Below are positions 41,598-49,547 of a DNA stretch of 64,000 bases, one piece after another (positions within the stretch are counted from its first letter, which is position 1; every line of letters begins with the position of its first letter). The notes beneath the pieces were generated by a model that was given only the letters and a program-made list of their open reading frames with translations, was not told the DNA's origin and did no database searches. Position numbers and translations under genes: made by a program. The stretch comes from Mycobacterium parascrofulaceum ATCC BAA-614 (GTDB lineage: Bacteria > Actinomycetota > Actinomycetes > Mycobacteriales > Mycobacteriaceae): positions 432,698 through 496,697 of the forward strand of contig NZ_GG770554.1 of NCBI RefSeq assembly GCF_000164135.1. Direction: 5' to 3'.

Positions 41598-42509
41598 CTA
41601 GCCCCGGCTGACGTCGCGCGAGGTCGCCAAGGCCACCAGCTTGTCCGGGTTGCGCGTCACGTAGAAGTTGGCGATCTTGTCGTCGGCGATCTCGAGCGTG
41701 ATCACCCCCTCGAGCTGATCGGCGAGATAGAGCAGCACGGCCGGGGCGCCGTTGCAGGTCACCACGTCGACGCGGAACTCGGCGAGCTCCGACGCCTTGC
41801 GGATCAGGCCGACGATGGCCCGGGCCACCCGCTCGGCGCCCACCACCGGCCGGCGGGCCGCGGACACCTTGCCGCCGCTGTCGGCCGTCCAGGTCGCGTC
41901 GGGCGCGAGCATCGTCATCAGCGTCGCCACGTCTCCGCCGGCGGCCGTCTCGAGGAACTGGGCGGTGAGCCGCGCGTTGCGCTCCGGATCTATCGCGCCG
42001 AACCTCTTGCGCCGCGCCCGCACGTGTTCGCGCGCCCGGTGGGCCACCTGCCGCACGGTCGGCGCCGGTTTTCCGACCGCCTCGGCGATTTCGCCGTAGT
42101 CGAAGCCGAAGACTTCGCGCAACACGAACACCGCCCGCTCGTCGGGGCTCAGCGTCTCCAGCAGGACCAGCATCGCCATCGAGATCGATTCGGCCAGAAC
42201 CACGTCCGTCGAGGCGTCGTGCTCGTCGAGGAGCAGCGGCTCGGGCAGCCACGGCCCCACGTACTCCTCGCGCCGGCGCGCGCCGGCGCGCAGCGCGTTG
42301 AGCGCCTGCCGGGTCACCAGCTGGGCCAGGTATGACTTGGTGTCGCGCACCGTCGACAGGTCCACCGCCGCCCACCGCAGGTAGCTGTCCTGCAGCACGT
42401 CGTCGGCCTCGGTGGCCGAGCCGAGCATCTCGTAGGCGATGGTGAACAGCAGTGGCCGCAGCACCGTGAACCGTTCGGCGTGCTCGCTGCCGGCGGGCGC
42501 GCGCGTCAT
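41598..42509 (-). CDS. sigJ: ECF41-type sigma factor with SnoaL-like domain (SigJ-like)
   Basis: The 303-residue protein has sigma region 2 (LRPLLFTIAYEMLGSATEADDVLQDSYLRW, about 14-43), region 4 (LSPDERAVFVLREVFGFDYGEIAEAVGKPAPTVRQVAHRAREHV, about 110-153) and a SnoaL_2-like C-terminal domain that modulates activity in ECF41 factors. The family motifs DGGGK/R and NPDKL appear as TADSGGKVSAARRPVVG and TRNPDKLVAL. No anti-sigma gene is adjacent, as expected. ATG 42509 overlaps the upstream oxidoreductase stop by ATGA, the usual genetic linkage of ECF41 factors with an oxidoreductase. The sigJ name is a family-level call. Confidence 0.88.
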   Translation of the reverse strand: MTRAPAGSEHAERFTVLRPLLFTIAYEMLGSATEADDVLQDSYLRWAAVDLSTVRDTKSYLAQLVTRQALNALRAGARRREEYVGPWLPEPLLLDEHDASTDVVLAESISMAMLVLLETLSPDERAVFVLREVFGFDYGEIAEAVGKPAPTVRQVAHRAREHVRARRKRFGAIDPERNARLTAQFLETAAGGDVATLMTMLAPDATWTADSGGKVSAARRPVVGAERVARAIVGLIRKASELAEFRVDVVTCNGAPAVLLYLADQLEGVITLEIADDKIANFYVTRNPDKLVALATSRDVSRG

Positions 42510-43687
42510 CGCAGCGCGACCGCGGCCGGCGCCTGCGCGGGCCTCCTGCCGCCCTTGAGCCAGCGGTAGGAGCCGGGCTTGGCGGCCTCGCGCCGGATCG
42601 CCCACAGCGTGCCCTTGCAGATGGCCTCCTTGATGGACGCGGCGGTCCGGCCGCCCAGCGCCAGGTTCACCGGGGTGTCGTCGGTGCGCGCCAACTGCAC
42701 CGTGCCGTAGGTGCGGCCCAGGCTGATGCATTGGCCGACGAAGGCCTGGTTCAGCACGGCCGGGGCGGCCCCGGCGATGCGGCTGAGCACGGTGTTGGCG
42801 GCCTGCGCCCCCAACGGTCCGGCGGCCTGGCAGCTCATCCGCAGCGGCTGACCCGACGGCGCGGCCGCGTCACCCGCCGCGACGATGTAGGGATTGTCGA
42901 CGCTGGTCAGCGTCTCGTCGGTGAGCAGCCGGCCCAGCGCGTCCGTGCTCAGGCCGCTCCGCGCGGCGAGATCCGGCACGGCGAATCCGGCCGTCCAGAT
43001 GGTCGCCGCACTCGGCAGCACGGCGCCGTCGCCCAGCACCACCGCGTCCCAGCGCACCTCGGTCACCGTCGCGGACTCCAGCACGTTGACGCCGGAGCCG
43101 CGCAGTCGCCGGGCGACCGAGCGCCGGCCCCGCCTGCTCAGCGACGGGCCCAGCCCCGCGCCGCACACCAGCGTCACCTCACGGCCCCGTTCGGCCAGCT
43201 CCGCGGCGGTTTCGATGCCGGTCAACCCGCCGCCGACGACCGTGACGGGCGCGGCCAGCGGCAGGTCGGCGAGCGCATAGCGCAACCGCTGCGCGCTTTC
43301 CAGGTCGGCCACCGCGTACGCGAAGTCGGCGAATCCGGGCACGGCCGGCGGTGTGGCGCCGGTGCTCCCGACCGCGTAGATCAGGTAGTCGTAGTCGAGC
43401 TCGGCGCCCGAGGACAGCAGGACGCGCCGGGCGGTGGCCTCGATGCGGTCGACGGCGTCGACGACCAACCGGATCCCGTCGCCGAGCAACGTCGCGTAGT
43501 CGGCGGTCGCGGCGCCGGTGTCGGCGATCAGCTGGTGCAGCCGGATTCGCTCGACGAACACGGGGCGCGGGTTCACCAGGGTGATGTCGATGTCCGGACG
43601 CTGCCGTAGGTGGTTGGCGGCCAGGGTTCCGGCGTATCCGCCTCCGACCACGACGACATGAGTTTTCTGGGCGGCCACCTCGGTCAT
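42506..43687 (-). CDS. NDH-2-like NAD(P)/FAD-dependent oxidoreductase, ECF41 partner
   Basis: The 393-residue flavoprotein begins with a dinucleotide-binding motif VVVVGGGYAGTLAANHL (about 11-27), has a second GxGxxG at VTVVGGGLTGIETAAELAERG (about 150-170) and an FAD-binding GD near VAAGDAA. Architecture resembles type II NADH dehydrogenases or ferredoxin reductases, but without a clear C-terminal membrane anchor. It is the first gene of a two-gene operon with the sigma factor; an ECF41-like promoter precedes it. AGGAGAC upstream of ATG 43687 is the ribosome site. Confidence 0.85.
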   Translation of the reverse strand: MTEVAAQKTHVVVVGGGYAGTLAANHLRQRPDIDITLVNPRPVFVERIRLHQLIADTGAATADYATLLGDGIRLVVDAVDRIEATARRVLLSSGAELDYDYLIYAVGSTGATPPAVPGFADFAYAVADLESAQRLRYALADLPLAAPVTVVGGGLTGIETAAELAERGREVTLVCGAGLGPSLSRRGRRSVARRLRGSGVNVLESATVTEVRWDAVVLGDGAVLPSAATIWTAGFAVPDLAARSGLSTDALGRLLTDETLTSVDNPYIVAAGDAAAPSGQPLRMSCQAAGPLGAQAANTVLSRIAGAAPAVLNQAFVGQCISLGRTYGTVQLARTDDTPVNLALGGRTAASIKEAICKGTLWAIRREAAKPGSYRWLKGGRRPAQAPAAVALR

Positions 43688-43723
43688 TGCTGTCTCCTGT
43701 TCTCACGGGCCTGATGCCCTCGA

Positions 43724-43750
43724 GACACCGCAGGCTCGTCGGGCGTGACA
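43724..43750 (-). promoter_or_regulatory. Candidate ECF41 autoregulatory promoter
   Basis: On the minus strand the -35-like TGTCACG (43750-43744) is followed by exactly 16 bp and the -10-like TGTC (43727-43724). The described ECF41 consensus is TGTCACA-N16-CGTC, so each box differs at one position. The distance to the oxidoreductase start is about 37 bp from the -10 box. Confidence 0.6.
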
Positions 43751-43951
43751 GGCCCGCCCACATTGTGACGCGTCTCACGGCGGGCGCCGGCCGGTGCGCG
43801 CACGTCGTCGAGCCGGGGGACCGCCGCGCCGTGCGTGCTAGGCTGCGCTACGCAAATTCGTGATCTGCCCCGCGTCGCATCCACGCACCGGACAACCCAG
43901 GCAGTATGGGGCCACTTCAGTGTTCATCGGTGTGTGTTGGGAGAAGCAACC

Positions 43952-45619
43952 GTGAAGACGAGGAAGAGCGCGCTGGCCGCTGTCTTGTGCGCGGCGCTCG
44001 TGCTGAGTGGGTGCGGCGGCAAGAGCGACCCCGGGCCGCTGTCCGCGATGGTCAGTCCGGCCATCCCGCCCACCGCTCAGGAGATCGGGAACCCGCTGCG
44101 CGGCCAATACGAGGAGGGCTTGAACCCCCTTTTCCCGCAAGGCAATCCCGCACAACAGCGGTACGCCGCCTGGCCCGCGTCCTATGACGCCAGCCTGCGG
44201 GTCTCGTGGCGGCAGTTGCAGCCCGTCGACCCGCGCACGCTGCCCCCCGACGCCCCCGACGACCGCAAGTTCGACTTCAGCGCGATCGACGACGCGTTGA
44301 CGAAGGTCGGGAGCCGGAACATGCGGCTGGTGCTCGGCGTGTACGCGTACAAGTCCTGTTGCGGCGATTCCTACCCGGACAACACCAACATCGCGATTCC
44401 GGACTGGGCCCGGCCCGCGGCCACCAGCTATCCCGCGGCGCCGAACGCTTCGGCTCCCGGCGTCGCGCAGGTGGTGCCGAACTGGAACGACCCCGCGTAC
44501 CTGAACGCCTTCGGGCAGCTGCTCGCCGCGCTGGGCCGCCGCTACGACGGCGACGAGCGCCTCAGTGTGTTCGAGTTCTCCGGCTACGGCGATTCCGGCA
44601 AGACCAGCCTCGCCTACGTGCGCGACGCGCTCGGCGCGCCGGGGCCCACGCCGGACGACAGCGTCTCGAAATTGGGGTACTACAGCCAGTTCCGCGATCA
44701 GAGCATCACCAAAGGGTCGATCGGGCAGCTGGTCGCCGCCAACGTCGCCGCGTTCGGCCACACGCAATTGGTGGTCACCGCCGACAACCCGGAAATCGTC
44801 CGCGAATTGTTCGCCGACGACGTGACGAAGAAGCTGCCCGCGCCGGTCGGCATCCGGGCGGATTGCCTTGGCGTGCAGTCGCCCATGCCGGAATGGGCCG
44901 AGTCCGGCGACTCGCACTACGTGCGGTTCAACGACGCCGTCGTCAATACGATCAAGCAGCGGTTCACCTCGGCGCTGGTGATCAGTCAGTGGTGCCGGAT
45001 GCCGCACGGGACGGACCCGCGGTCGTACTACGAGAAGGCCCTGCACGACGTCGTGAGGTATCACGTCTCGATGACGTCGAGCGCCAACTTCCCCGACCGG
45101 GACTCGACGTCGGCGATGGACCCCAAGCTGTACCTCGTCTGGGCCAAGGCGAACACCTCCGCCGGCTACCGGTATTCGGTGGAGGCCAAGCCGGGATCCC
45201 AGTCCATCCAGGGCAAGGTGGCTTCCATCTCCGTCGTCTGGACCAACTACGGTTCCGCGGCGGCCACCGAGCACTGGGCGCCGGGCTACAAGCTCGTCGA
45301 CTTCTCGGGCGCGGTGGTCCGGACCATCCCGGCGACGGTCAATCTCAAGACGCTGGTGCACGACGACTCCAGCCCGTCGCGCGAGGAGGCGGTGCCGGAG
45401 TCGTCCACCGAGTCGGTGCACGTGGACGTGACGGGCCTGGCGCCCGGGCACTACACGCTGCGCGCGTCGGTGGACTGGCAGCAGCACAAGCCGGGCGCCT
45501 CCCACGTGGTGAACTACGCGCCGATGGCGCTGGCCCGCGACGGGCGCGACGGCTCCGGACTCTATCCGATAGCCACCCTCGACATCGCGAGCGACGCGGC
45601 GTCGGCCACCGGTCAGTGA
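43952..45619 (+). CDS. Glycosidase-like (DUF4832-type) lipoprotein, first copy
   Basis: The 555-residue protein starts at GTG 43952 with GGGAGAAGCAACC upstream and has a lipoprotein signal (KTRKSALAAVLCAALVLSGCGG). The body resembles a TIM-barrel glycoside-hydrolase fold: PASYDASLRVSWRQLQP, FDFSAIDDALTKVGSRNMRLVLGVYAY, WNDPAYLNAFGQLLAALGRRYDGDERLSVFEFSGYGD, and a C-terminal beta-domain of the DUF4832 type (SISVVWTNYGSAAATEHW). Candidate carboxylates lie in VFEFSGYGD. A close paralogue is at 47704. Placement in a polysaccharide locus suggests it binds, trims or helps export the glycan at the cell surface. Confidence 0.7.
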   Translation: MKTRKSALAAVLCAALVLSGCGGKSDPGPLSAMVSPAIPPTAQEIGNPLRGQYEEGLNPLFPQGNPAQQRYAAWPASYDASLRVSWRQLQPVDPRTLPPDAPDDRKFDFSAIDDALTKVGSRNMRLVLGVYAYKSCCGDSYPDNTNIAIPDWARPAATSYPAAPNASAPGVAQVVPNWNDPAYLNAFGQLLAALGRRYDGDERLSVFEFSGYGDSGKTSLAYVRDALGAPGPTPDDSVSKLGYYSQFRDQSITKGSIGQLVAANVAAFGHTQLVVTADNPEIVRELFADDVTKKLPAPVGIRADCLGVQSPMPEWAESGDSHYVRFNDAVVNTIKQRFTSALVISQWCRMPHGTDPRSYYEKALHDVVRYHVSMTSSANFPDRDSTSAMDPKLYLVWAKANTSAGYRYSVEAKPGSQSIQGKVASISVVWTNYGSAAATEHWAPGYKLVDFSGAVVRTIPATVNLKTLVHDDSSPSREEAVPESSTESVHVDVTGLAPGHYTLRASVDWQQHKPGASHVVNYAPMALARDGRDGSGLYPIATLDIASDAASATGQ

Positions 45620-45815
45620 CGCCCCGATGGGGCGGTCCCGGCGGGCGCCGGATGTTGTTCGTTCGCCCTGATCGGACGGGTCGTGCGTGATACGTTTTGC
45701 TGGCCATAGCCACCGTGACCTGCCCGGGTCCGAATGAACCCGCGATTCGCCATCCAGACCGTCGCCCGAGCGGCCAACCGTCCCCGCGCTGACCGTCGGG
45801 GTGGGACGGACGCCC

Positions 45816-47693
45816 ATGTCGGAGGAGACCGTGCCGCGCAGCCTGGACCTGGTCGTCACCTCCGTTGCGACGCAGCTGATGGAGGCGACGGCGGCCTCGG
45901 CCGGCCTGGTCAGCGAGAAGGTGCTGGCGCAACTCGTCGAGCAGTTCGACGTGGACGCCAGCTTCTTGCGGTACCTCGACCCGCACACCCGCGCTTCCGC
46001 GTTGGTCGCCGAGTGGCCGGCGCGGACGGACGCCGCCGACCCGGATCCGAACGCGTTCGCCCAACTGGACATCGCCGAGTCGGTCCTCGCGCAGTGCGGG
46101 CACGGCCGGAAACCCGTGGTGATCCGGCCCGCGCAGTCCAAACGCTTTTTCCGGCGCCGGGCGGGCGCGACCAAGGTGGCCGCCTCCCCTTCGGTGGCCG
46201 CCGCACCGCTGGTGTCGGGCGAGACCACCACCGGGCTGCTCGGCTTCGTCAAGTTCGGCGCCCGCAAGTGGGAGCAAGACGAGATCAACACGCTCGAGGC
46301 GGTCGCCGCGCTGTTCGCGCAGGTGCAGGCCCGCATCGCGGCCGAGGAGAAGCTGCGCTACCTGGCCGAGCACGACGATCTGACCGGCCTTTACAACCGC
46401 CGCGCCCTGGTCGCGCACCTGACCGAACGGCTCGCGGCGGGCCGCCCCGGTCCCGTCGCCGTGATGTACCTCGACCTCGACCGGCTCAAGCCCATCAACG
46501 ACTACCTCGGCCACACCGCCGGCGACTGGTTCATCCGGGTCTTCGCACAACGCATCCGGATCTGCGCCCCCAACAGCACGATCGCCCGACTGGGCGGTGA
46601 CGAGTTCGTCGTCGTTCCCGACCAGTCGATGGCGCCGGACGCGGCGGAGTCGCTCGCCCGCCGCCTCTCCGCGATGCTGTGCGAGCGGCTGGCCATCGGC
46701 GGCCACGTGATCAGCCGCACCGTCAGCATCGGGCTGGCGGTGGGTGTCCCGGGCCGGGACAACTGCACCGACCTGCTCCGTCACGCCGACGAGGCGGCGC
46801 TGACGGCTAAACGGGCGGGCGGCAACCAGATCGCGGTGTCCACCGACGACATGTCCCTCAAACGCGCCTTCCGCAACGACATCGAACTGCACCTGCAAGG
46901 CGACATCGACAGCGACGCCCTGATGTTGCACTACCTGCCCGAGGTCGACCTGTCGACCGGCGCCATCGTGGGCGCCGAGGCGTTGGTGCGCTGGCGACAC
47001 CCGGTCTGGGGCCTGCTGCTGCCGGACTCGTTCATCGGCATCGCCGAATCGACCAACCTGGCGATGGAGTTGGGCCGGTGGGTGATGCGCAGCGCGTGCG
47101 CCGATTTCAGCCGCTGGCAGGCCCACGGCGTCGGGCGCGGAGCCGTCATGCGGATCAACGTGTCGCCCATCCAGCTCATCACCCGAGGGTTCGTGCGGGA
47201 CGTCGCCGGCACCATCGAGGAGTTCGGCATCGACGCCGGCTCGGTGTGCCTGGAGATCACCGAGCGCGCGGTGGTGCACGACATCGACACCACCCGAAAG
47301 ACCTTGGCGGAGCTCAAGGAAGTCGGCGTTCAGCTGGCCATCGACGACTTCGGCACCGGGTATGCGGTGTTGTCGCATCTGAAATCCCTGCCGGTCGACA
47401 TGCTCAAGATCGACACCGGGTTCGTCCGCGACCTGGGCAACGACGCCGGTGATTTGGCGATCGTGCGCGCGATCATCGGGCTGGCCGAGGCCTTCGGTCT
47501 GGAAGTCGTTGCCGAAGGCGTCGAAACGCCCGACGCCGCAATGATTTTGATCCAACACGGGTGTCGCAGGGCGCAGGGCTTCCTGTTGTCGCGCCCCGTC
47601 CCCGCGGATGCCATGGAAGCCCTGCTGTCCACGCGCTGGCTGCCGATGCCGTTTTTGGCCGACCGCAAGGCGCTGCCGACGGGCTCCGTCTAG
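45816..47693 (+). CDS. GAF-GGDEF-EAL cyclic-di-GMP enzyme (Rv1354c-like)
   Basis: The 625-residue protein has an N-terminal GAF-like sensor (about 1-165), a GGDEF domain with an intact IARLGGDEFVVV (about 245-256) and an EAL domain with AEALVRWRHP, INVSPIQL, ITERAV, DDFGTGYAVLSHLKSLPVDMLKID and VAEGVET. Both domains keep their catalytic signatures, so it could make and break c-di-GMP like Rv1354c. An RxxD inhibitory site is not seen before GGDEF. ATG 45816 is used; GTG 45801 would add five residues. It sits between the two lipoprotein paralogues. Confidence 0.92.
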   Translation: MSEETVPRSLDLVVTSVATQLMEATAASAGLVSEKVLAQLVEQFDVDASFLRYLDPHTRASALVAEWPARTDAADPDPNAFAQLDIAESVLAQCGHGRKPVVIRPAQSKRFFRRRAGATKVAASPSVAAAPLVSGETTTGLLGFVKFGARKWEQDEINTLEAVAALFAQVQARIAAEEKLRYLAEHDDLTGLYNRRALVAHLTERLAAGRPGPVAVMYLDLDRLKPINDYLGHTAGDWFIRVFAQRIRICAPNSTIARLGGDEFVVVPDQSMAPDAAESLARRLSAMLCERLAIGGHVISRTVSIGLAVGVPGRDNCTDLLRHADEAALTAKRAGGNQIAVSTDDMSLKRAFRNDIELHLQGDIDSDALMLHYLPEVDLSTGAIVGAEALVRWRHPVWGLLLPDSFIGIAESTNLAMELGRWVMRSACADFSRWQAHGVGRGAVMRINVSPIQLITRGFVRDVAGTIEEFGIDAGSVCLEITERAVVHDIDTTRKTLAELKEVGVQLAIDDFGTGYAVLSHLKSLPVDMLKIDTGFVRDLGNDAGDLAIVRAIIGLAEAFGLEVVAEGVETPDAAMILIQHGCRRAQGFLLSRPVPADAMEALLSTRWLPMPFLADRKALPTGSV

Positions 47694-47703
47694 CATCGCA
47701 CCG

Positions 47704-49380
47704 ATGGCCCGGACATTCGGCAAAGGCGTGGCGGTGATCGTCGCGTGCGCGGCGTTGGTGGTGAGCGGATGCGGGGGCCACGACGACCCCGATCCGTTGT
47801 CCCTCATGGCCGGCCCCGCCATACCGCCGAACGTGCAGGAGATGGCGAATCCGCTGCGCGGCCAATACGAAGACCTGATGATGCCACTCTTCCCGCAAGG
47901 CAATCCGGCCCAGCGGCGGTACCCGGCGTGGCCGGGCTCCTACGACGCCAGCTTGCGCGTGTCGTGGCGGCAACTGCAGCCCACCGACCCGAAGACCCTG
48001 CCCCCCGACGCCCCCGACGACCGCAAATTCGACTTCAGCGTCATCGATGACGCGCTGGCCGGGCTGGCCGGCCGCAACATGCGGCTCACGCTTCGCGTGT
48101 TCGCCTACAACTCCTGCTGCGATACCACCTATGCGAACAACACGAACATCGCGATTCCCGACTGGATGCGCTTCGCGTCCACCAGCTACACGGGGCCGCA
48201 ACGATACTGGTGGACGCCCGGGGTGGCGCACGTGGTGCCGAACTGGAACGACCCCGCCTACCTGAACGCGTTCGGACAGCTCCTCGCCGCGCTGGGCCGC
48301 CGCTACGACGGCGACGAACGGCTCAGCGTTTTCGAGTTCTCCGGCTACGGGGACTTCAGCGAGAACCACATCGCCTATCTCCGGGACACGCTGGGCGCGC
48401 CGGGCCCCGCACCCGAGCAGAGCATCGCAAAGCTGGGTTACTACAGTCAGTTTCGCGATCAGAGCATCACCAAGGCGGCCATCGGGCAGCTTGTCGCGGC
48501 GAACGTGAGCGCCTTTCCGCACACCCGGCTGGTCACCACCGCGCTGAACCCGGAAATCGTGCGCGAGATGCTCGCCGACGACGTCACCAAGAAGCTGTCC
48601 GCGCCGGTGGGCATCCGTTCGGACTGTCTCGGCGTCTACGCGCCGCTGCCCGTCTGGGCGGAATCGGACGGCTCGTACTACGTGCACACCAAAGACCCGC
48701 TGGTCGGCCAGCTGAAAGAGCGGCTGGCCTCGGCGTTGGTGATCACCGAATGGTGCCAGCTGCCCGAGGGGACCAGCCCGCGGTCCTACTACGAGAAGGG
48801 CCTGCGCGACGTCGTGAAGTATCACGTGTCGATGACGTCGAGTTTCAATTTCCCGGCCGTGGATTCGACCACCCCGATGGAGCCGGCCCTGTACCTGCTG
48901 TGGGCGCAGGCCAACGTCGCGGCCGGCTACCGCTACTCGGTGGAAGCGCGGCCGGGGTCGCAATCGTTACGGGATCGCGTGGCGACGCTATCGGTGGTCT
49001 GGAGCAACTACGGCGCCGCGGGCGCGATCGAGAAGTGGGTGCCCAGCTACCAACTGGTGGATTTCTCGGGCGCGGTGGTCCGGACCTTGCCGACGGCCGT
49101 GGCCCTCGACAAACTGGTGCCGTCCCCCGACAGCTCCGGTAACCAGCCGGCCCCGGCGTCGTTCACCGAATCGGTGACCGTCGACCTGACGGGACTGGCG
49201 CCGGGGCACTACACGCTGCGCGCTCGCGTCGAGTGGCAGCAGCACAAGCCGGCCGCCTCGCACGTGGTGGACTATCCCCCCATGCGGCTGGCCCGCTCCG
49301 GCCGCGACGATTCCGGGGGGTACCCGCTGGCCACGCTCGACATCCCGCGCGACGCGCTGACCACCGCACCCGGCCAATGA
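47704..49380 (+). CDS. Glycosidase-like (DUF4832-type) lipoprotein, second copy
   Basis: The 558-residue protein starts at ATG 47704, 10 bp after the c-di-GMP enzyme gene, and has the signal ARTFGKGVAVIVACAALVVSGCGG. It matches the 43952 protein over its whole length by eye, including LRGQYE, LFPQGNPAQ, YDASLRVSWRQLQP, NWNDPAYLNAFGQLLAALG, FEFSGYGDFSENHIAYLRDTLGAPGP and the DUF4832-like C-terminus. Because it follows the c-di-GMP gene so closely, the two are probably co-transcribed. M. tuberculosis Rv1006, of similar length and downstream of pabB, may be the single counterpart; this is from memory. Confidence 0.7.
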   Translation: MARTFGKGVAVIVACAALVVSGCGGHDDPDPLSLMAGPAIPPNVQEMANPLRGQYEDLMMPLFPQGNPAQRRYPAWPGSYDASLRVSWRQLQPTDPKTLPPDAPDDRKFDFSVIDDALAGLAGRNMRLTLRVFAYNSCCDTTYANNTNIAIPDWMRFASTSYTGPQRYWWTPGVAHVVPNWNDPAYLNAFGQLLAALGRRYDGDERLSVFEFSGYGDFSENHIAYLRDTLGAPGPAPEQSIAKLGYYSQFRDQSITKAAIGQLVAANVSAFPHTRLVTTALNPEIVREMLADDVTKKLSAPVGIRSDCLGVYAPLPVWAESDGSYYVHTKDPLVGQLKERLASALVITEWCQLPEGTSPRSYYEKGLRDVVKYHVSMTSSFNFPAVDSTTPMEPALYLLWAQANVAAGYRYSVEARPGSQSLRDRVATLSVVWSNYGAAGAIEKWVPSYQLVDFSGAVVRTLPTAVALDKLVPSPDSSGNQPAPASFTESVTVDLTGLAPGHYTLRARVEWQQHKPAASHVVDYPPMRLARSGRDDSGGYPLATLDIPRDALTTAPGQ

Positions 49381-49439
49381 TCGCGCGCGCCAGCAAACGC
49401 TTCGATCGGGCGTCTGACAACTCATTGCGATCGCGCCTG

Positions 49440-49471
49440 TGCTGCATGGAGATGCTGCATAATGTGCTGCA
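49440..49471 (+). promoter_or_regulatory. Three TGCTGCA direct repeats before the export operon
   Basis: TGCTGCA occurs at 49440, 49453 and 49465, spaced 13 and 12 bp, in a 168-bp gap that must contain the operon promoter. A CATAAT hexamer overlaps the second and third copies. Regularly spaced direct heptamers before a promoter are typical of activator sites on one face of the helix. Confidence 0.4.
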
Positions 49472-49507
49472 CCGAGCTTTGCGCGGCGGGTGCAAAGCAA
49501 ATCAATT

Positions 49508-49529
49508 CGGCGCCATTCGCATGGCGCCG
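49508..49529 (+). promoter_or_regulatory. 5'-leader hairpin of the export operon
   Basis: CGGCGCCAT-TCGC-ATGGCGCCG is a perfect 9-bp stem with a 4-base loop, 18 bp before the Wzz-like start codon and just before its AGAGAGG ribosome site. It could act as an RNA stabiliser or attenuator. No known riboswitch is recognisable. Confidence 0.4.
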
Positions 49530-49547
49530 GCCCAGAGAGGTTAGTGG

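Noticed and set aside
42870..43280. Frames opposite the oxidoreductase gene
   Set aside because: They are antisense to a protein with clear FAD and NAD(P) motifs and show Arg/Ser-rich shadow composition.
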